A stretch of DNA of 64,000 bases from Parvularcula sp039818345. Lineage in GTDB: Bacteria; Pseudomonadota; Alphaproteobacteria; Caulobacterales; Parvularculaceae. The stretch lies in assembly GCA_039818345.1 (NCBI GenBank), contig JBCBUC010000022.1, positions 1 to 64,000 of the forward strand, given 5' to 3'. The stretch's first letter is position 1. Every line of letters begins with the position of its first letter. The notes beneath the pieces are model-generated. The model searched no databases and was not told the origin of the DNA. It saw only the letters and a list, made by a program, of their open reading frames with translations. Made by a program: the position numbers and the translations under genes. Positions 15,073 to 24,074 of the stretch are shown here, one piece after another.

Positions 15073-16860
15073 ATGCCAGTTTATGAGGCACCTATCCGTG
15101 ACATGCAGTTCGTGCTGCACGAGGTCCTAAAGCTCCAAAACTATTCGAACCTACCCGGTTTTGCTGATGCTGACCCCGATACAATCGACGCTATTCTCGA
15201 AGAGTCTGGCAAATTTCACCGTGACGTCGTCGCGCCCCTGAACCGCGTGGGCGATATCGAAGGCGCCAAGCGCAATGACGATGGCTCGGTGACCACCCCA
15301 ACGGGCTTCAAAGAAGCCTACAAGCAGTTCTGTGAGGCAGGCTTTGGCGCGCTGGCAATGGACCCTGACTATGGCGGTCAAGGCCTCCCCATCACCTTGG
15401 CGCTCGCGATCTCGGAAATGACGTCATCGGCCAACCAGTCGTTCGGTATGTATCCTGGTCTCTCGGGCGGTGCATGGCGCGCTATCCACGCGGCGGCATC
15501 GGACGAGCAGAAGGACATGTATCTGCCGAAAATGACGTCCGGCGAGTGGACCGGCACCATGAACCTGACCGAGCCGCAATGCGGCACGGATCTTGGTTTG
15601 ATCCGGTCGAAGGCTGTTCCGCAAGCGGACGGCACCTACAAAATCTCTGGTCAGAAAATCTGGATCTCGGCCGGCGAGCACGACATGTCGGACAACATCA
15701 TCCACCTCGTTCTTGCGCGCATTGAAGGCGCACCTGAGGGGATCAAAGGCATCTCGCTCTTCATCGTGCCGAAGTTCATGGTCAATGACGACGGATCCCT
15801 CGGTGAGCGGAACAATGTCTCGTGCGGCGGCCTTGAAGAAAAGATGGGCATCCACGCCAACGCAACCTGCGTCATGAATTATGACGAGGCGACCGGCTTC
15901 CTCTGCGGTGAGGAGCACAAGGGCATGCGCGCCATGTTCGTGATGATGAACGAAGCGCGTCTCGGTGTTGGCCTGCAAGGCTATGCCGCGGCTGAGGTTG
16001 CGATGCAGAACGCCGCCGCGTTCGCCCGTGATCGGCTCCAGTCACGCTCGGTGACCGGTACCAAGGCTCCTGAAAAGCCAGCCGATCCGATCATCGTGCA
16101 CCCCGATGTGCGCCGTATGCTGATGGACACACGCGCATTTGTCGAAGGCGCCCGTGCCCTCACGTTCTGGGCTGGTCTGCAAGAAGATATGGCCCACAAG
16201 GCGCCTGATGATGAGACCAAGCAAAAGTCATCCGACTTCATGGCGCTTTTGACGCCGGTCATTAAGGCGTACCTCACGGACAAAGGGTCCAAGGGCGCCA
16301 ATGACAGTCTCCAGGTCTTTGGCGGCTCGGGCTTTACTGAAGAATGGGGCATGTCCCAATTCGTCCGTGATGTGCGGATTGCGCTCATCTATGAAGGCAC
16401 CAACGGTATCCAGGCGCTCGACCTGGTTGGCCGTAAGCTGATGGCCGAAGGTGGTCGGTACTGGCAGACCTTCTTTAAGGAAATCGACGACTGGGGTGCT
16501 GATAACAAGGGTCAGTCGGACGTTCTTGACGGCTATATCGACCAGCTGGGCGGTACCAAGAAAGAGCTTGAAGAAGCCACCCAGTGGCTTGCGCAAAACG
16601 CGATGGCGAATTTCGACAACGCCGCCGCTGGCTCGCACGATTATCTCCATATGTTTGGTCTCGTTGCGATCGGCTACATGTGGCTGATGATGACCAAAGA
16701 GGCGTTGGAGCGCGAAGGCGACAATGATCCGTTCTATAAGAACAAGCTGATCACCGCGCGTTACTTCTTTGAGCGCGTGCTGCCTGAAAGCTCGATCCAC
16801 TTGGCCAAACTCAAAACCGGCGCTGACAGCATGATGGCGCTCGACGCTGAGGCTTTCTAA
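15073..16860 (+). CDS. Acyl-CoA dehydrogenase, DmdC-like
   Basis: This 595-residue protein belongs to the long acyl-CoA dehydrogenase group with an extra C-terminal domain, which includes DmdC (3-methylmercaptopropionyl-CoA dehydrogenase). Visible motifs are LTEPQCGTDLG and KIWISAGEHD (FAD site), EEKMGIHANATC, QVFGGSGFTEEWGMSQFVRD and the catalytic-base segment YEGTNGIQALDL. It oxidises acyl-CoA using FAD and passes electrons to ETF. The ATG at 15073 has GGAGGGA upstream; the frame opening at 14932 has no such site. No other dmd gene is adjacent, so the substrate is unknown. A strong terminator follows. Confidence 0.9.
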   Translation: MPVYEAPIRDMQFVLHEVLKLQNYSNLPGFADADPDTIDAILEESGKFHRDVVAPLNRVGDIEGAKRNDDGSVTTPTGFKEAYKQFCEAGFGALAMDPDYGGQGLPITLALAISEMTSSANQSFGMYPGLSGGAWRAIHAAASDEQKDMYLPKMTSGEWTGTMNLTEPQCGTDLGLIRSKAVPQADGTYKISGQKIWISAGEHDMSDNIIHLVLARIEGAPEGIKGISLFIVPKFMVNDDGSLGERNNVSCGGLEEKMGIHANATCVMNYDEATGFLCGEEHKGMRAMFVMMNEARLGVGLQGYAAAEVAMQNAAAFARDRLQSRSVTGTKAPEKPADPIIVHPDVRRMLMDTRAFVEGARALTFWAGLQEDMAHKAPDDETKQKSSDFMALLTPVIKAYLTDKGSKGANDSLQVFGGSGFTEEWGMSQFVRDVRIALIYEGTNGIQALDLVGRKLMAEGGRYWQTFFKEIDDWGADNKGQSDVLDGYIDQLGGTKKELEEATQWLAQNAMANFDNAAAGSHDYLHMFGLVAIGYMWLMMTKEALEREGDNDPFYKNKLITARYFFERVLPESSIHLAKLKTGADSMMALDAEAF

Positions 16861-16887
16861 GGCCGCCAGCCCTTGAGACTAGAGAAC

Positions 16888-16918
16888 AAACCCGGGCTTC
16901 AGGGCCCGGGTTTTTTTT
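16888..16918 (+). terminator. Rho-independent terminator
   Basis: AACCCGGGC and GCCCGGGTT pair perfectly around TTCAGG and are followed by eight T residues (16911-16918). It begins 28 bases after the acyl-CoA dehydrogenase stop. Confidence 0.95.
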
Positions 16919-17001
16919 ATGGGCTCACCAGACTCTCATCGCGCTCTGGCCTCGCGCTCGTTTGCGGCCTAGCTTCCTCTCAAAAGTCTTGGGAGATAAA
17001 G

Positions 17002-17997
17002 ATGACAGACGAGATCAACAGACGCACGCTCTTAGCGGGCGCAGCGGCGACAGCAGGCATAGCGAGCGCGGCATCCGGCACGGCTTCGGCGTCAAAAGAC
17101 GAGAGCATCGACTTATCTGGCCTATCGATCCTCATCACAGGATCGTCGTCCGGGTTTGGGCGCCTGGGGGCTGAGCACTACGCGCGGCTCGGTGCGAAGG
17201 TTTTTGCCAGCATGCGGAACGTACCGCGACCAGAAGCGGATGAGCTGATGGACCTGGCGTCTGCTGACAATCTCGACATCACCATCGTCGAAATTGATGT
17301 GCAGTCGGATGAGCAGGTGGCGTCGGGTGTTGATGCAGTCTTGCAAGCCACCGGCGGGACGTTGGATGTGCTGGTCAACAATGCGGGCATTTCTTACGGT
17401 GGCCCCATCGAGATGCAGGACATTGAGGCGACCCAGAACATCTTCAACACCAATCTTTATGGGCCGCATAGGATGGCGCGGGCCGTCTTGCCGGCGATGA
17501 GGGCGCAAGGCTCTGGCCAGATCTTCCAGATTTCCTCGCAGCTTGGCCGGGTGATTTTCCCAACGCTTGCTCAGTACTCGCCAACGAAATTCGCGCTCGA
17601 AGCGATGAGCGAGCAGATGGCGTATGAGATCGCGCCCCAAGGGATCGAAGTGACGATCATCGAGCCGGGTGGTTACCCCACGGACATTTGGGAGAACGCA
17701 TCAGTGCTCACAGAAGATCTCCTCGAACGGACAGGTCCTGAGCTTCTTGATGCTTATAGCGCGATGATTGAGGCGGTCAGGGCGCGCGGCGCAAGCGGCG
17801 GGGAAAGTGATCCGATGGATATTCCGCGCAATATCGCTGAGATCATCGCCATGCCGGCGGGCTCTCGCCCCTTGCGTCGGTCTGTTCATCCCGGACCGAA
17901 ACCGCAACAGGCGATCAACTTTGTCTCGGCGCGAACCCAAAAGGTCATTTTAGGCCAGTCAAGCTTTGCCGACGTGGCAAAGGGAGTTCACGACTGA
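17002..17997 (+). CDS. SDR-family oxidoreductase with a Tat-type signal
   Basis: This 331-residue protein starts with NRRTLLAGAAATAGIASAASG (residues 6-26), a twin-arginine signal-like segment. A classical SDR domain follows, with TGSSSGFGR (cofactor loop), NNAG, and the Ser-Tyr-Lys triad in QISS and YSPTK. The loop composition suggests NADP(H). SDRs are normally cytoplasmic, so a cofactor-loaded enzyme exported by Tat would be unusual but consistent. The ATG at 17002 has GGGAGA upstream. The longer frame from 16873 would span the preceding terminator and is rejected. The substrate is unknown. Confidence 0.85.
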   Translation: MTDEINRRTLLAGAAATAGIASAASGTASASKDESIDLSGLSILITGSSSGFGRLGAEHYARLGAKVFASMRNVPRPEADELMDLASADNLDITIVEIDVQSDEQVASGVDAVLQATGGTLDVLVNNAGISYGGPIEMQDIEATQNIFNTNLYGPHRMARAVLPAMRAQGSGQIFQISSQLGRVIFPTLAQYSPTKFALEAMSEQMAYEIAPQGIEVTIIEPGGYPTDIWENASVLTEDLLERTGPELLDAYSAMIEAVRARGASGGESDPMDIPRNIAEIIAMPAGSRPLRRSVHPGPKPQQAINFVSARTQKVILGQSSFADVAKGVHD

Positions 17998-18065
17998 TCT
18001 GCATGCGGCGGGTTCGAGCGATGCCTCGGGCCCGTCCTGATCGGAACGTTGCATGCCGCAAGGAA

Positions 18066-18096
18066 CAAAAAAGCCCGCGGTTTAAACCACGGGCTT
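18066..18096 (-). terminator. Rho-independent terminator of the OmpA-like gene
   Basis: AAGCCCG (18071-18077) and CGGGCTT (18090-18096) enclose the palindrome GGTTTAAACC with one mismatch. On the minus strand the stem is followed by a T-run (A-run 18067-18072 on the plus strand). It is 41 bases past the OmpA-like stop and may also act in the other direction. Confidence 0.8.
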
Positions 18097-18136
18097 CTTC
18101 TTAAGATCTTGGATTTGTTCTAAGAACGAGCGTTTC

Positions 18137-18808
18137 TTAGAAATTGGTCGGGATCAAGTCGATCTCAACACGGCGGTTTTGCTGACGGCCAGAAGCGGTG
18201 TCGTTGCTGGAGATGGGCTGGCTTTCGCCAAAGCCCCGGGCATCAATGCGCTGCGGTGCAACGCCTTGGCCAGCGAGGTAGTTGCCGACTGAAACAGCGC
18301 GGCTAACAGAGAGGCTGTTGTTGTAAGCATCAGAACCGGTGCTGTCGGTGTGACCGGCGACCAAAACCGTGGTGCGGTCAAATTCGATGATCACCTTCGC
18401 GACGGAGTTCAGCGTCGCGTAGAAGCTGCCGTCAATCGACTCTTGATCTGTTGCGAACAGGATATTGCCCGGCATGATCAACGTAATGTTGTCACCGTCG
18501 CGTTGGACACGGACACCCGTGCCAGCGAGTTCCTGGCGAAGGCGTTCTTCTTGGCGGCCTTGATAGGCACCAACGCCGGTGCCAACAGCGGCGCCAGCAA
18601 TCGCGCCCACCGCTGCGCCCGTGGCAGGATCCACATCGCCAGAGATGGCGCCAACGATACCGCCAAGAGCGGCGCCCGCTGCTGCACCGCCAAAGGTGCC
18701 GCGCGCCGTCCGGGACACTTGCTGTTCACCGGTGTAGGGATTGGTGCTGCAGCCGGTCATGGCCACAGGAATAAGAAGGGCTGCTGCCCCGATCATGGAC
18801 TTCTTCAT
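18137..18808 (-). CDS. OmpA-family lipoprotein with glycine zipper (YiaD-like)
   Basis: This 223-residue protein has a lipoprotein signal ending in the lipobox VAMTGC (Cys at about 20). A glycine-zipper segment follows (about 40-82, repeated GAAAG, GAISG and GAIAG), then a C-terminal OmpA-like peptidoglycan-binding domain with GHTDSTGSDAYN, LSVSRA, GFGESQP and RQQNRRVEI. It would anchor the outer membrane to peptidoglycan. The ATG at 18808 has GGAG upstream; the upstream TTG is not needed. A terminator follows. Confidence 0.92.
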   Translation of the reverse strand: MKKSMIGAAALLIPVAMTGCSTNPYTGEQQVSRTARGTFGGAAAGAALGGIVGAISGDVDPATGAAVGAIAGAAVGTGVGAYQGRQEERLRQELAGTGVRVQRDGDNITLIMPGNILFATDQESIDGSFYATLNSVAKVIIEFDRTTVLVAGHTDSTGSDAYNNSLSVSRAVSVGNYLAGQGVAPQRIDARGFGESQPISSNDTASGRQQNRRVEIDLIPTNF

Positions 18809-18921
18809 CGACAACTCCGTCCGAAAGCCTGATGGAAACTCGAGTGTTCCACGCTTCTATATCAGACCGATGACAGCGGCGATGGGGTTTTGCAACTTAA
18901 TGTAATGTTGGGAACGTTTTT

Positions 18922-19674
18922 GTGGATTTTGAAGGCGATAGAGGCGAGCGGATTGCAAAAGTTCTCGCAAGAGCCGGCGTTGCCTCGCGCCGCGATGTTG
19001 AAAAACTGATCGCCGAAGGCCGAATCACCGTCGACGGAGCAGTGGTCATAACGCCCGCGACCTTTGTCCAGGGAACGGAGGATATCCGGTTCGATGGCGA
19101 ACGGGTGGGGCAGCCTGAAGCGACCCGGCTTTGGCGTTTTCATAAGCCGTCAGGTGTGGTGACCACCCATAAAGATCCCCAAGATCGCCCGACAGTTTTT
19201 GCAGCATTACCGCCCGAGATGCCTCGGGTGCTTTCGGTCGGCCGGCTTGACCTCAACACCGAAGGTTTGCTCCTTCTGACCAATGATGGCGGTCTTTCGA
19301 GGGTCCTTGAACTGCCGAGCACGGGGTGGAAGCGCCGCTACCGGGTGAGGGCCTATGGCCGGGTGAGCCAGACCAGGCTCGATCAGCTCAAAGATGGTGT
19401 TGAGGTGGAAGGCGTCGTCTATGGGCCGATCGCCGCGACGCTCGATCGTCAGCAGGGCGGCAACAGCTGGATCACACTGTCGATCACGGAGGGGAAGAAC
19501 CGCGAGGTGCGCAATGTGATGCGGCACCTGGGGCTGACGGTGAACCGCTTGATCAGGGTGGCATACGGCCCGTTCCAGCTCGGTGCCTTGGCAGAGGGAG
19601 CGATCGAAGAAGTTCCTGGACGGATCTTGAAAGAGCAGCTGGGGAAAAAGCTCTCCGCAGACCTTGGGCTGTAA
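18922..19674 (+). CDS. rRNA pseudouridine synthase, RsuA/RluB family
   Basis: This 250-residue protein has an N-terminal S4 RNA-binding domain (RIAKVLARAGVASRRDVEKLI, about 10-55) and a catalytic domain with SVGRLDLNTEGLLLLTNDG, where the first Asp is the nucleophile. TEGKNREVRNVM completes the family pattern. It converts a uridine in rRNA, most likely 23S (RluB-like), to pseudouridine. It starts at GTG 18922 behind GGGAACG and heads a run of four tightly spaced plus-strand genes ending in rsmD. Confidence 0.92.
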   Translation: MDFEGDRGERIAKVLARAGVASRRDVEKLIAEGRITVDGAVVITPATFVQGTEDIRFDGERVGQPEATRLWRFHKPSGVVTTHKDPQDRPTVFAALPPEMPRVLSVGRLDLNTEGLLLLTNDGGLSRVLELPSTGWKRRYRVRAYGRVSQTRLDQLKDGVEVEGVVYGPIAATLDRQQGGNSWITLSITEGKNREVRNVMRHLGLTVNRLIRVAYGPFQLGALAEGAIEEVPGRILKEQLGKKLSADLGL

Positions 19675-20556
19675 GTGCCGCTTTTTGATGCTTACTTGAT
19701 GGTTGATTGGTCCGCGGCATCGGCGCCGACCAAACCGCGCGCTGCCAACACGATTTGGGCTGCTGAAAAAGTAGGCGGCACCGTCAATGTTCAAAATTTC
19801 ACCACACGGAGCGCCGCGATGGCATGGCTGACCACGCGATTTGAAGACTTGATCGCGCGTGGTCATCGCGTTTTGGCCGGGTTTGATTTCAGCTTCGGCT
19901 ACCCCGCCGGTGCGGCCCAGGCCATCACCGGTGAGAGGACGTGGCAAAGCCTATGGGCTTATTTTGCGCGGGTGCTGACCGATGGTGAGGACAACGCCAA
20001 CAATCGTTTCGACGTGGCCAACGCCCTCAATGCCGATGTGTTCTCCGCAGAGCCCAAGTTTTGGGGCCGTCCGCCGAGCCGCACGGACCTTGCGGCCTTG
20101 CCCGCTAAGAAGGAGGTCAGCTACGGCGCTATCGTTGAGCATCGGATGGCCGAACGGTACTTTGCGAGGGCGCAGCCGGTCTGGAAAATGTTCACCACCG
20201 GGAGTGTCGGTGGGCAGAGCATGACGGGCATCGCGCGGCTCGAGGCGCTGCGCCAACGCGCGACGCTTAAGGATCATGTTCGGGTCTGGCCCTTCGAGAC
20301 TGAGTTCGATCGAGCGCTGCGGTGCGTACCGGGCATCACCATCGCGGAGCTTTATCCCTCAGCCTTCACCATTGAGCCGCGTAGGGGTGAAGTCCTCGAC
20401 CAAGCCCAGGTTCGATGCGTGGTCGAACAATTGGCCATGCGCGACAGCGAAGACATGCTGCAACCTCTCTTGGCACCGCCGCCCGGCACCACGCCAGAAC
20501 AAGAAGCCTTGATGATCGCTGAGGAAGGGTCGATCATTGGGGCTGGGCGCTTGTGA
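19675..20556 (+). CDS. Uncharacterised protein, possibly RNase H-like (DUF429-type)
   Basis: This 293-residue soluble protein starts DAYLMVDWSAASAP, followed by LAGFDFSFGYP (about 65-75) and IAELYPSAF (about 222-230). The early Asp and the FDFSFGYP segment resemble predicted RNase H-like nucleases of the DUF429 type. Some homologues carry an unrelated cobalamin-biosynthesis label that I do not trust. It starts immediately after the pseudouridine synthase stop and overlaps the next gene by four bases. Function unknown. Confidence 0.6.
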   Translation: MPLFDAYLMVDWSAASAPTKPRAANTIWAAEKVGGTVNVQNFTTRSAAMAWLTTRFEDLIARGHRVLAGFDFSFGYPAGAAQAITGERTWQSLWAYFARVLTDGEDNANNRFDVANALNADVFSAEPKFWGRPPSRTDLAALPAKKEVSYGAIVEHRMAERYFARAQPVWKMFTTGSVGGQSMTGIARLEALRQRATLKDHVRVWPFETEFDRALRCVPGITIAELYPSAFTIEPRRGEVLDQAQVRCVVEQLAMRDSEDMLQPLLAPPPGTTPEQEALMIAEEGSIIGAGRL

Positions 20557-20978
20557 CGAGGACGAACACGATGATCATAGCCAATCTCACGGTGGCGAAC
20601 ATTGCTCGGTCGGTCGGCTTTTACCGCGACGTGATCGGTCTTGAGGTGATGATGGTGCTTGGCCCGGGAAACACGATGCTTGATGATCCTGATATCCCGA
20701 ACGATGCTGTTTTTGCGGCGCTTTCGATAGCAGGCAGCCAATTGATGCTGCAAACGCGCGCCTATGCCCGTTCGGTGGTTCCCGATGGTGACGGTGATGC
20801 GGGCACCAGCTGGATCTATATCCGTGATCTCGATCCTTCGCCGATCCTGGAACGGCTCACCGAACCGCCGCTCAAGGGACCGGAACACACCTGGTACGGA
20901 ATGAAAGAAATACACCTTCGTGATCCTGACGGACACGTTGTCTGCGTTGGCATGCCCGAAGGCGCGGGGCCGCGCTAG
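20553..20978 (+). CDS. VOC (glyoxalase/bleomycin-resistance fold) protein
   Basis: This protein has up to 141 residues. TVANIARSVGFYRDVIGLEV (about 9-28) and the C-terminal LRDPDGHVVCVG are the two halves of a vicinal-oxygen-chelate domain. The usual N-terminal metal-ligand His is replaced by Asn (IIANLTV), so classic metal-dependent glyoxalase activity is doubtful. GTG 20553 overlaps the previous stop by four bases; ATG 20571 is an alternative. Substrate unknown. Confidence 0.75.
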   Translation: MTRTNTMIIANLTVANIARSVGFYRDVIGLEVMMVLGPGNTMLDDPDIPNDAVFAALSIAGSQLMLQTRAYARSVVPDGDGDAGTSWIYIRDLDPSPILERLTEPPLKGPEHTWYGMKEIHLRDPDGHVVCVGMPEGAGPR

Positions 20979-20981
20979 GCG

Positions 20982-21548
20982 ATGCGGATCGTAGGCGGAG
21001 CGTTCAGCGGTAGGAAAATCGCCGCGCCAGCGGGTCGAGCGACGCGGCCCACCACCGACCGCACGCGCGAGTCGCTCTTCAATATTCTGACCCATCGGGA
21101 CGGTTTCAGCTTTGATGGCGCGCGGGTGATTGACCTGTTCGCGGGCTCGGGCGCACTTGGGTTTGAAGCGATGTCCCGTGGAGCATCGTTTTGTCTCTTC
21201 GTCGAAACCGATGCCGCAGCGCGGGGCGTGATCCGCGACAATGTCGAGGCGCTCGGCCTCTTTGGAAACACCCGCATTCACCGTCGGCCTGCGGACAGTT
21301 TAGGCACCAAGCCAGCAGGGGTTGGCCCGCGCTTTGATCTTGCGTTCCTCGATCCACCCTATGGCAAGGGCTTGTTGACACCCTCGCTGGCCATTTTGAT
21401 GAGCGGTGAATGGCTCTCGCCCGGCGCGTTGCTTGTCGCTGAGCACCAAAAAGATGATCGGTTCGAACTGCCCGACGGCATGGAACACGACGACACTCGG
21501 CAGTTTGGTGATACTGAAGTCAGTTTTCTCCGTGTACAACTTTCTTAA
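20982..21548 (+). CDS. rsmD: 16S rRNA (guanine(966)-N2)-methyltransferase
   Basis: This 188-residue protein has RIVGGAFSGRKI at the N-terminus, TRPTTDRTRESLFNIL, the SAM motif VIDLFAGSGALGFEAMSRGA, and the catalytic LDPPYG. It methylates G966 in the 30S subunit. It lies three bases after the VOC gene and in the same cluster as the RluB-like gene, a common pairing. Its last 29 bases overlap the convergent DUF938 gene. Confidence 0.95.
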   Translation: MRIVGGAFSGRKIAAPAGRATRPTTDRTRESLFNILTHRDGFSFDGARVIDLFAGSGALGFEAMSRGASFCLFVETDAAARGVIRDNVEALGLFGNTRIHRRPADSLGTKPAGVGPRFDLAFLDPPYGKGLLTPSLAILMSGEWLSPGALLVAEHQKDDRFELPDGMEHDDTRQFGDTEVSFLRVQLS

Positions 21549-22128
21549 AGAGCACGATGTGGTTGTTCGCAGGCACACGCTCAGCATGGCTTAAGCTGAG
21601 CCCGAAGCGCGCGGCGAGGGGTTGAAGCTCATCGTCAAGGTCTCGAACACCCCAACTGGGATCACGCAGCTTGAGGCTCTGATCAAATTGCTGGTTGCTT
21701 TCTTCTGTCAGGCCCTGCCGCTTCATCGGTCCATAGAGAAAAAGATGCCCACCGTCGCCAAGGAGGGCACCCATGCCTTGGAAAAGCCCTTCCACGCCCA
21801 CCCAGCTCGTAATGTGGATCATATTGATCGAAACCACCGTATCGATCGGCTCACGGATGTCCTTCCACCACCGGTTCGTACGGGTATCAAAGGACATCGC
21901 AGGGGCTTGGCCAAGTTCACCCATGCGTGCCGATACACTGGCCCTTGCCTCTTCGTCGGGGTCACTGGCTTGCCAGCCAAGACGAGGACGGGCAGCGAGG
22001 ATTGCCTCGGCGTGTTCGCCGGTGCCTGATGCCAGTTCCAGAACATGCGCCGCGCTGGGCAACAGCCGATGAAAGGCGTCGGCAATGATCTCTTTGTTGC
22101 GCGCCGCGCTGGTTGAATAGAGCTTCAT
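21520..22128 (-). CDS. DUF938 class I SAM-dependent methyltransferase
   Basis: This 202-residue protein shows SAARNKEIIADAF, the SAM-binding LELASGTGEHAEAIL and INMIHITSW, which together mark the DUF938 family. It is predicted to be cytoplasmic and its substrate is unknown. It converges on rsmD with a 29-base overlap of coding sequence. Confidence 0.85.
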   Translation of the reverse strand: MKLYSTSAARNKEIIADAFHRLLPSAAHVLELASGTGEHAEAILAARPRLGWQASDPDEEARASVSARMGELGQAPAMSFDTRTNRWWKDIREPIDTVVSINMIHITSWVGVEGLFQGMGALLGDGGHLFLYGPMKRQGLTEESNQQFDQSLKLRDPSWGVRDLDDELQPLAARFGLSLSHAERVPANNHIVLFKKVVHGEN

Positions 22129-22151
22129 CGGACAGCCAATCCCATCGTTCG

Positions 22152-22180
22152 TTGACAGGGCCCAGTCCCGCGATCATGGT
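22152..22180 (+). promoter_or_regulatory. Candidate promoter of tRNA-Gly
   Basis: TTGACA (22152-22157) is a perfect -35 element. At 17-bp spacing, CATGGT (22175-22180) is a poor -10. The pair ends 11 bases before the tRNA. Confidence 0.4.
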
Positions 22181-22191
22181 CCTCGGCCCTA

Positions 22192-22265
22192 GCGGGTATG
22201 ATGTAATGGTAGCCTGTCAGCTTCCCAAGCTGAACGCGCGGGTTCGATTCCCGCTACCCGCTCCA
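22192..22265 (+). tRNA. tRNA-Gly (anticodon CCC)
   Basis: The sequence folds as a full cloverleaf. Acceptor GCGGGTA pairs with TACCCGC. The anticodon stem TCAGC/GCTGA encloses TTCCCAA, giving anticodon CCC. The T-arm is GCGGG-TTCGATT-CCCGC. The 3' CCA (22263-22265) is encoded. It is 74 bases long. Confidence 0.97.
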
Positions 22266-22374
22266 GCACCGTGTGTTCAGAACTCCTCAACAGGCCGTGC
22301 GGTCAACTGATTGGCACTTCTCCATTCGAACGCTTAAGTTCCGCTCAAACATGAGCACAGCTGGAGACACAACC

Positions 22375-23229
22375 ATGGCTGAAGATTACACGCCCCCGGC
22401 GGTATGGACCTGGGACAAAGAGAGCGGCGGACGGTTCGCTAACATCAATCGCCCGATCGCTGGCGCCACCCATGACAAGGAACTTCCTGTCGGTGAGCAC
22501 CCATTGCAGCTTTACTCCGTCGGGACACCGAATGGGGTGAAGGTCACGATTATGCTTGAAGAGCTTCTCGCCGCTGGTCATTCGGCGGCAGAGTATGATG
22601 CCTGGCTGATCAATATCAGCGAAGGCGATCAGTTCGGCAGCGGTTTTGTTGACATCAACCCTAATTCCAAAATCCCTGCACTGATGGATCATTCGACCGA
22701 TCCCAAAACGCCTGTTTTTGAAAGCGGTGCGATCCTCGTTTATCTGGCTGAGAAGTTCGGAGCGTTTTTGCCCACCGATCACAAAGCGCGGACACAGACG
22801 TGGTCCTGGTTGATGTGGCAGATGGGCTCAGCGCCATTCCTTGGCGGCGGCTTTGGCCATTTTTATGCCTATGCTCCCCTCAAAGTCGAATACGCGATCA
22901 ATCGTTATGCGATGGAGGTGAAGCGGCAGTTGGATGTGCTCGATAAACGCCTTGCCGATAACGAGTTCCTCGCGGGTGATCAGTACACAATCGCTGATAT
23001 GGCGACCTATCCGTGGTATGGCGGCATGGTGTTGGGCAAGCTCTACAGCGCGGCTGAATTCCTTCAGGTGCATGAGTACAAAAATGTGCTGCGCTGGTCG
23101 GAACAACTCAAAGCACGGGAGCCAGTGCGCCGTGGTCAGGCGGTCAATCGAGTGTTTGGCGATGAGTCGAAACAGCTCAGAGAACGCCACAGCGCCGCAG
23201 ACATCGACCGGGTGCTGAACGGATCGTAA
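22375..23229 (+). CDS. yghU: YghU-type glutathione transferase / disulfide-bond oxidoreductase
   Basis: This 284-residue protein follows E. coli YghU closely: VWTWDKESGGRFANINRP, LPVGEHPLQLYS, GTPNGVKVTIMLEELL, INPNSKIPAL, GGGFGHFY and ADMATYPWYG. YghU binds two glutathiones and reduces disulfides. The ATG at 22375 has GGAG 9 bases upstream. ATG 22351 in the same frame is an alternative start. It follows tRNA-Gly by about 110 bases. Confidence 0.93.
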   Translation: MAEDYTPPAVWTWDKESGGRFANINRPIAGATHDKELPVGEHPLQLYSVGTPNGVKVTIMLEELLAAGHSAAEYDAWLINISEGDQFGSGFVDINPNSKIPALMDHSTDPKTPVFESGAILVYLAEKFGAFLPTDHKARTQTWSWLMWQMGSAPFLGGGFGHFYAYAPLKVEYAINRYAMEVKRQLDVLDKRLADNEFLAGDQYTIADMATYPWYGGMVLGKLYSAAEFLQVHEYKNVLRWSEQLKAREPVRRGQAVNRVFGDESKQLRERHSAADIDRVLNGS

Positions 23230-23240
23230 AGACGGTTTCG

Positions 23241-24068
23241 ATGCTTGATCTCGAACCAAGCTCTTGGCGGAGCCTCCTCTTTGTGCCCGGCGCGCGGCCC
23301 GATCGCTTTGCGAAGGCCACCGCGGCGGGTGCCGATCTAACCTGCATCGACCTTGAAGATGCAGTTCCGCCGGGCGGCAAAGATGAGGCGCGCGCAGCGA
23401 CGCTTGCCTTTCTCGCCGGGGCGACGAAGCGACCCAGCCTTTTGGGCTTGCGGGTGAATGGGGCTGGAACTGATCCTTATGCATCAGACCTTGCTGGCCT
23501 GAGCGGTGCGCCAGGGCTTGATTTCGTGATGATGCCGAAACCGATGGCCCTCCGTGACATTGACGATCTGCGCGATGCCTACGGGCATGACCGGATTATC
23601 GTGGTGATGGAGACCGCCCGTTCGCTCGGGATCGCTGAGGCGATTGCCGATCACCCTGCAGTCGTTGGCGGCATCTATGGGGCGATCGACCTGGCAGGGG
23701 AGATTGGCTGCGATCTTTCGTGGGAGACGCATCTTTACGGCCGGTCGCGATGCGTTGCTGCTTTTGCGGCGGCTGGCAAAGCCTTCTTCGATGTGCCTTA
23801 TCTCGATGTGCGCGATGCTGAGGGTCTCAAAAGCGAGACGCGCCGTGGCCGGATGATAGGGATCCAGGCCCGCGCCGCGATCCACCCGGCACAACTTGAC
23901 CCGATCCATGAGGCGTTGGCGCCGACAGTGGAGGAGGTGGCAGAAGCAGAGCGTGTGGTGGCAGCGTTTGATGCCGCCGGGGAAGGCGTCGCGCTACTTG
24001 ACGGTAAAATGGTCGAGCTGCCCGTCATCAAACGCGCGCGGCGCATTCTTGCCCACGCCGCGCGCTGA
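23241..24068 (+). CDS. CitE-like CoA ester lyase (HpcH/HpaI superfamily)
   Basis: This 275-residue TIM-barrel protein has RSLLFVPGARPDRFAKA, the metal-binding DLEDAVPPGGKDEAR, MMPKP, METARSLG and GAIDLAGEIG. It belongs to the stand-alone citrate-lyase-beta-like group that acts on malyl-, citramalyl- or related CoA esters. No citrate lyase alpha or gamma subunits are near, so a beta-hydroxyacyl-CoA lyase or thioesterase role is likelier. It lies 11 bases after yghU. Confidence 0.85.
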   Translation: MLDLEPSSWRSLLFVPGARPDRFAKATAAGADLTCIDLEDAVPPGGKDEARAATLAFLAGATKRPSLLGLRVNGAGTDPYASDLAGLSGAPGLDFVMMPKPMALRDIDDLRDAYGHDRIIVVMETARSLGIAEAIADHPAVVGGIYGAIDLAGEIGCDLSWETHLYGRSRCVAAFAAAGKAFFDVPYLDVRDAEGLKSETRRGRMIGIQARAAIHPAQLDPIHEALAPTVEEVAEAERVVAAFDAAGEGVALLDGKMVELPVIKRARRILAHAAR

Positions 24069-24074
24069 AGTTTG

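Noticed and set aside
16873..17001. Longer N-terminus for the Tat-type SDR
   Set aside because: It would translate through a clear Rho-independent terminator, and ATG 17002 has GGGAGA upstream and gives a complete Tat signal.
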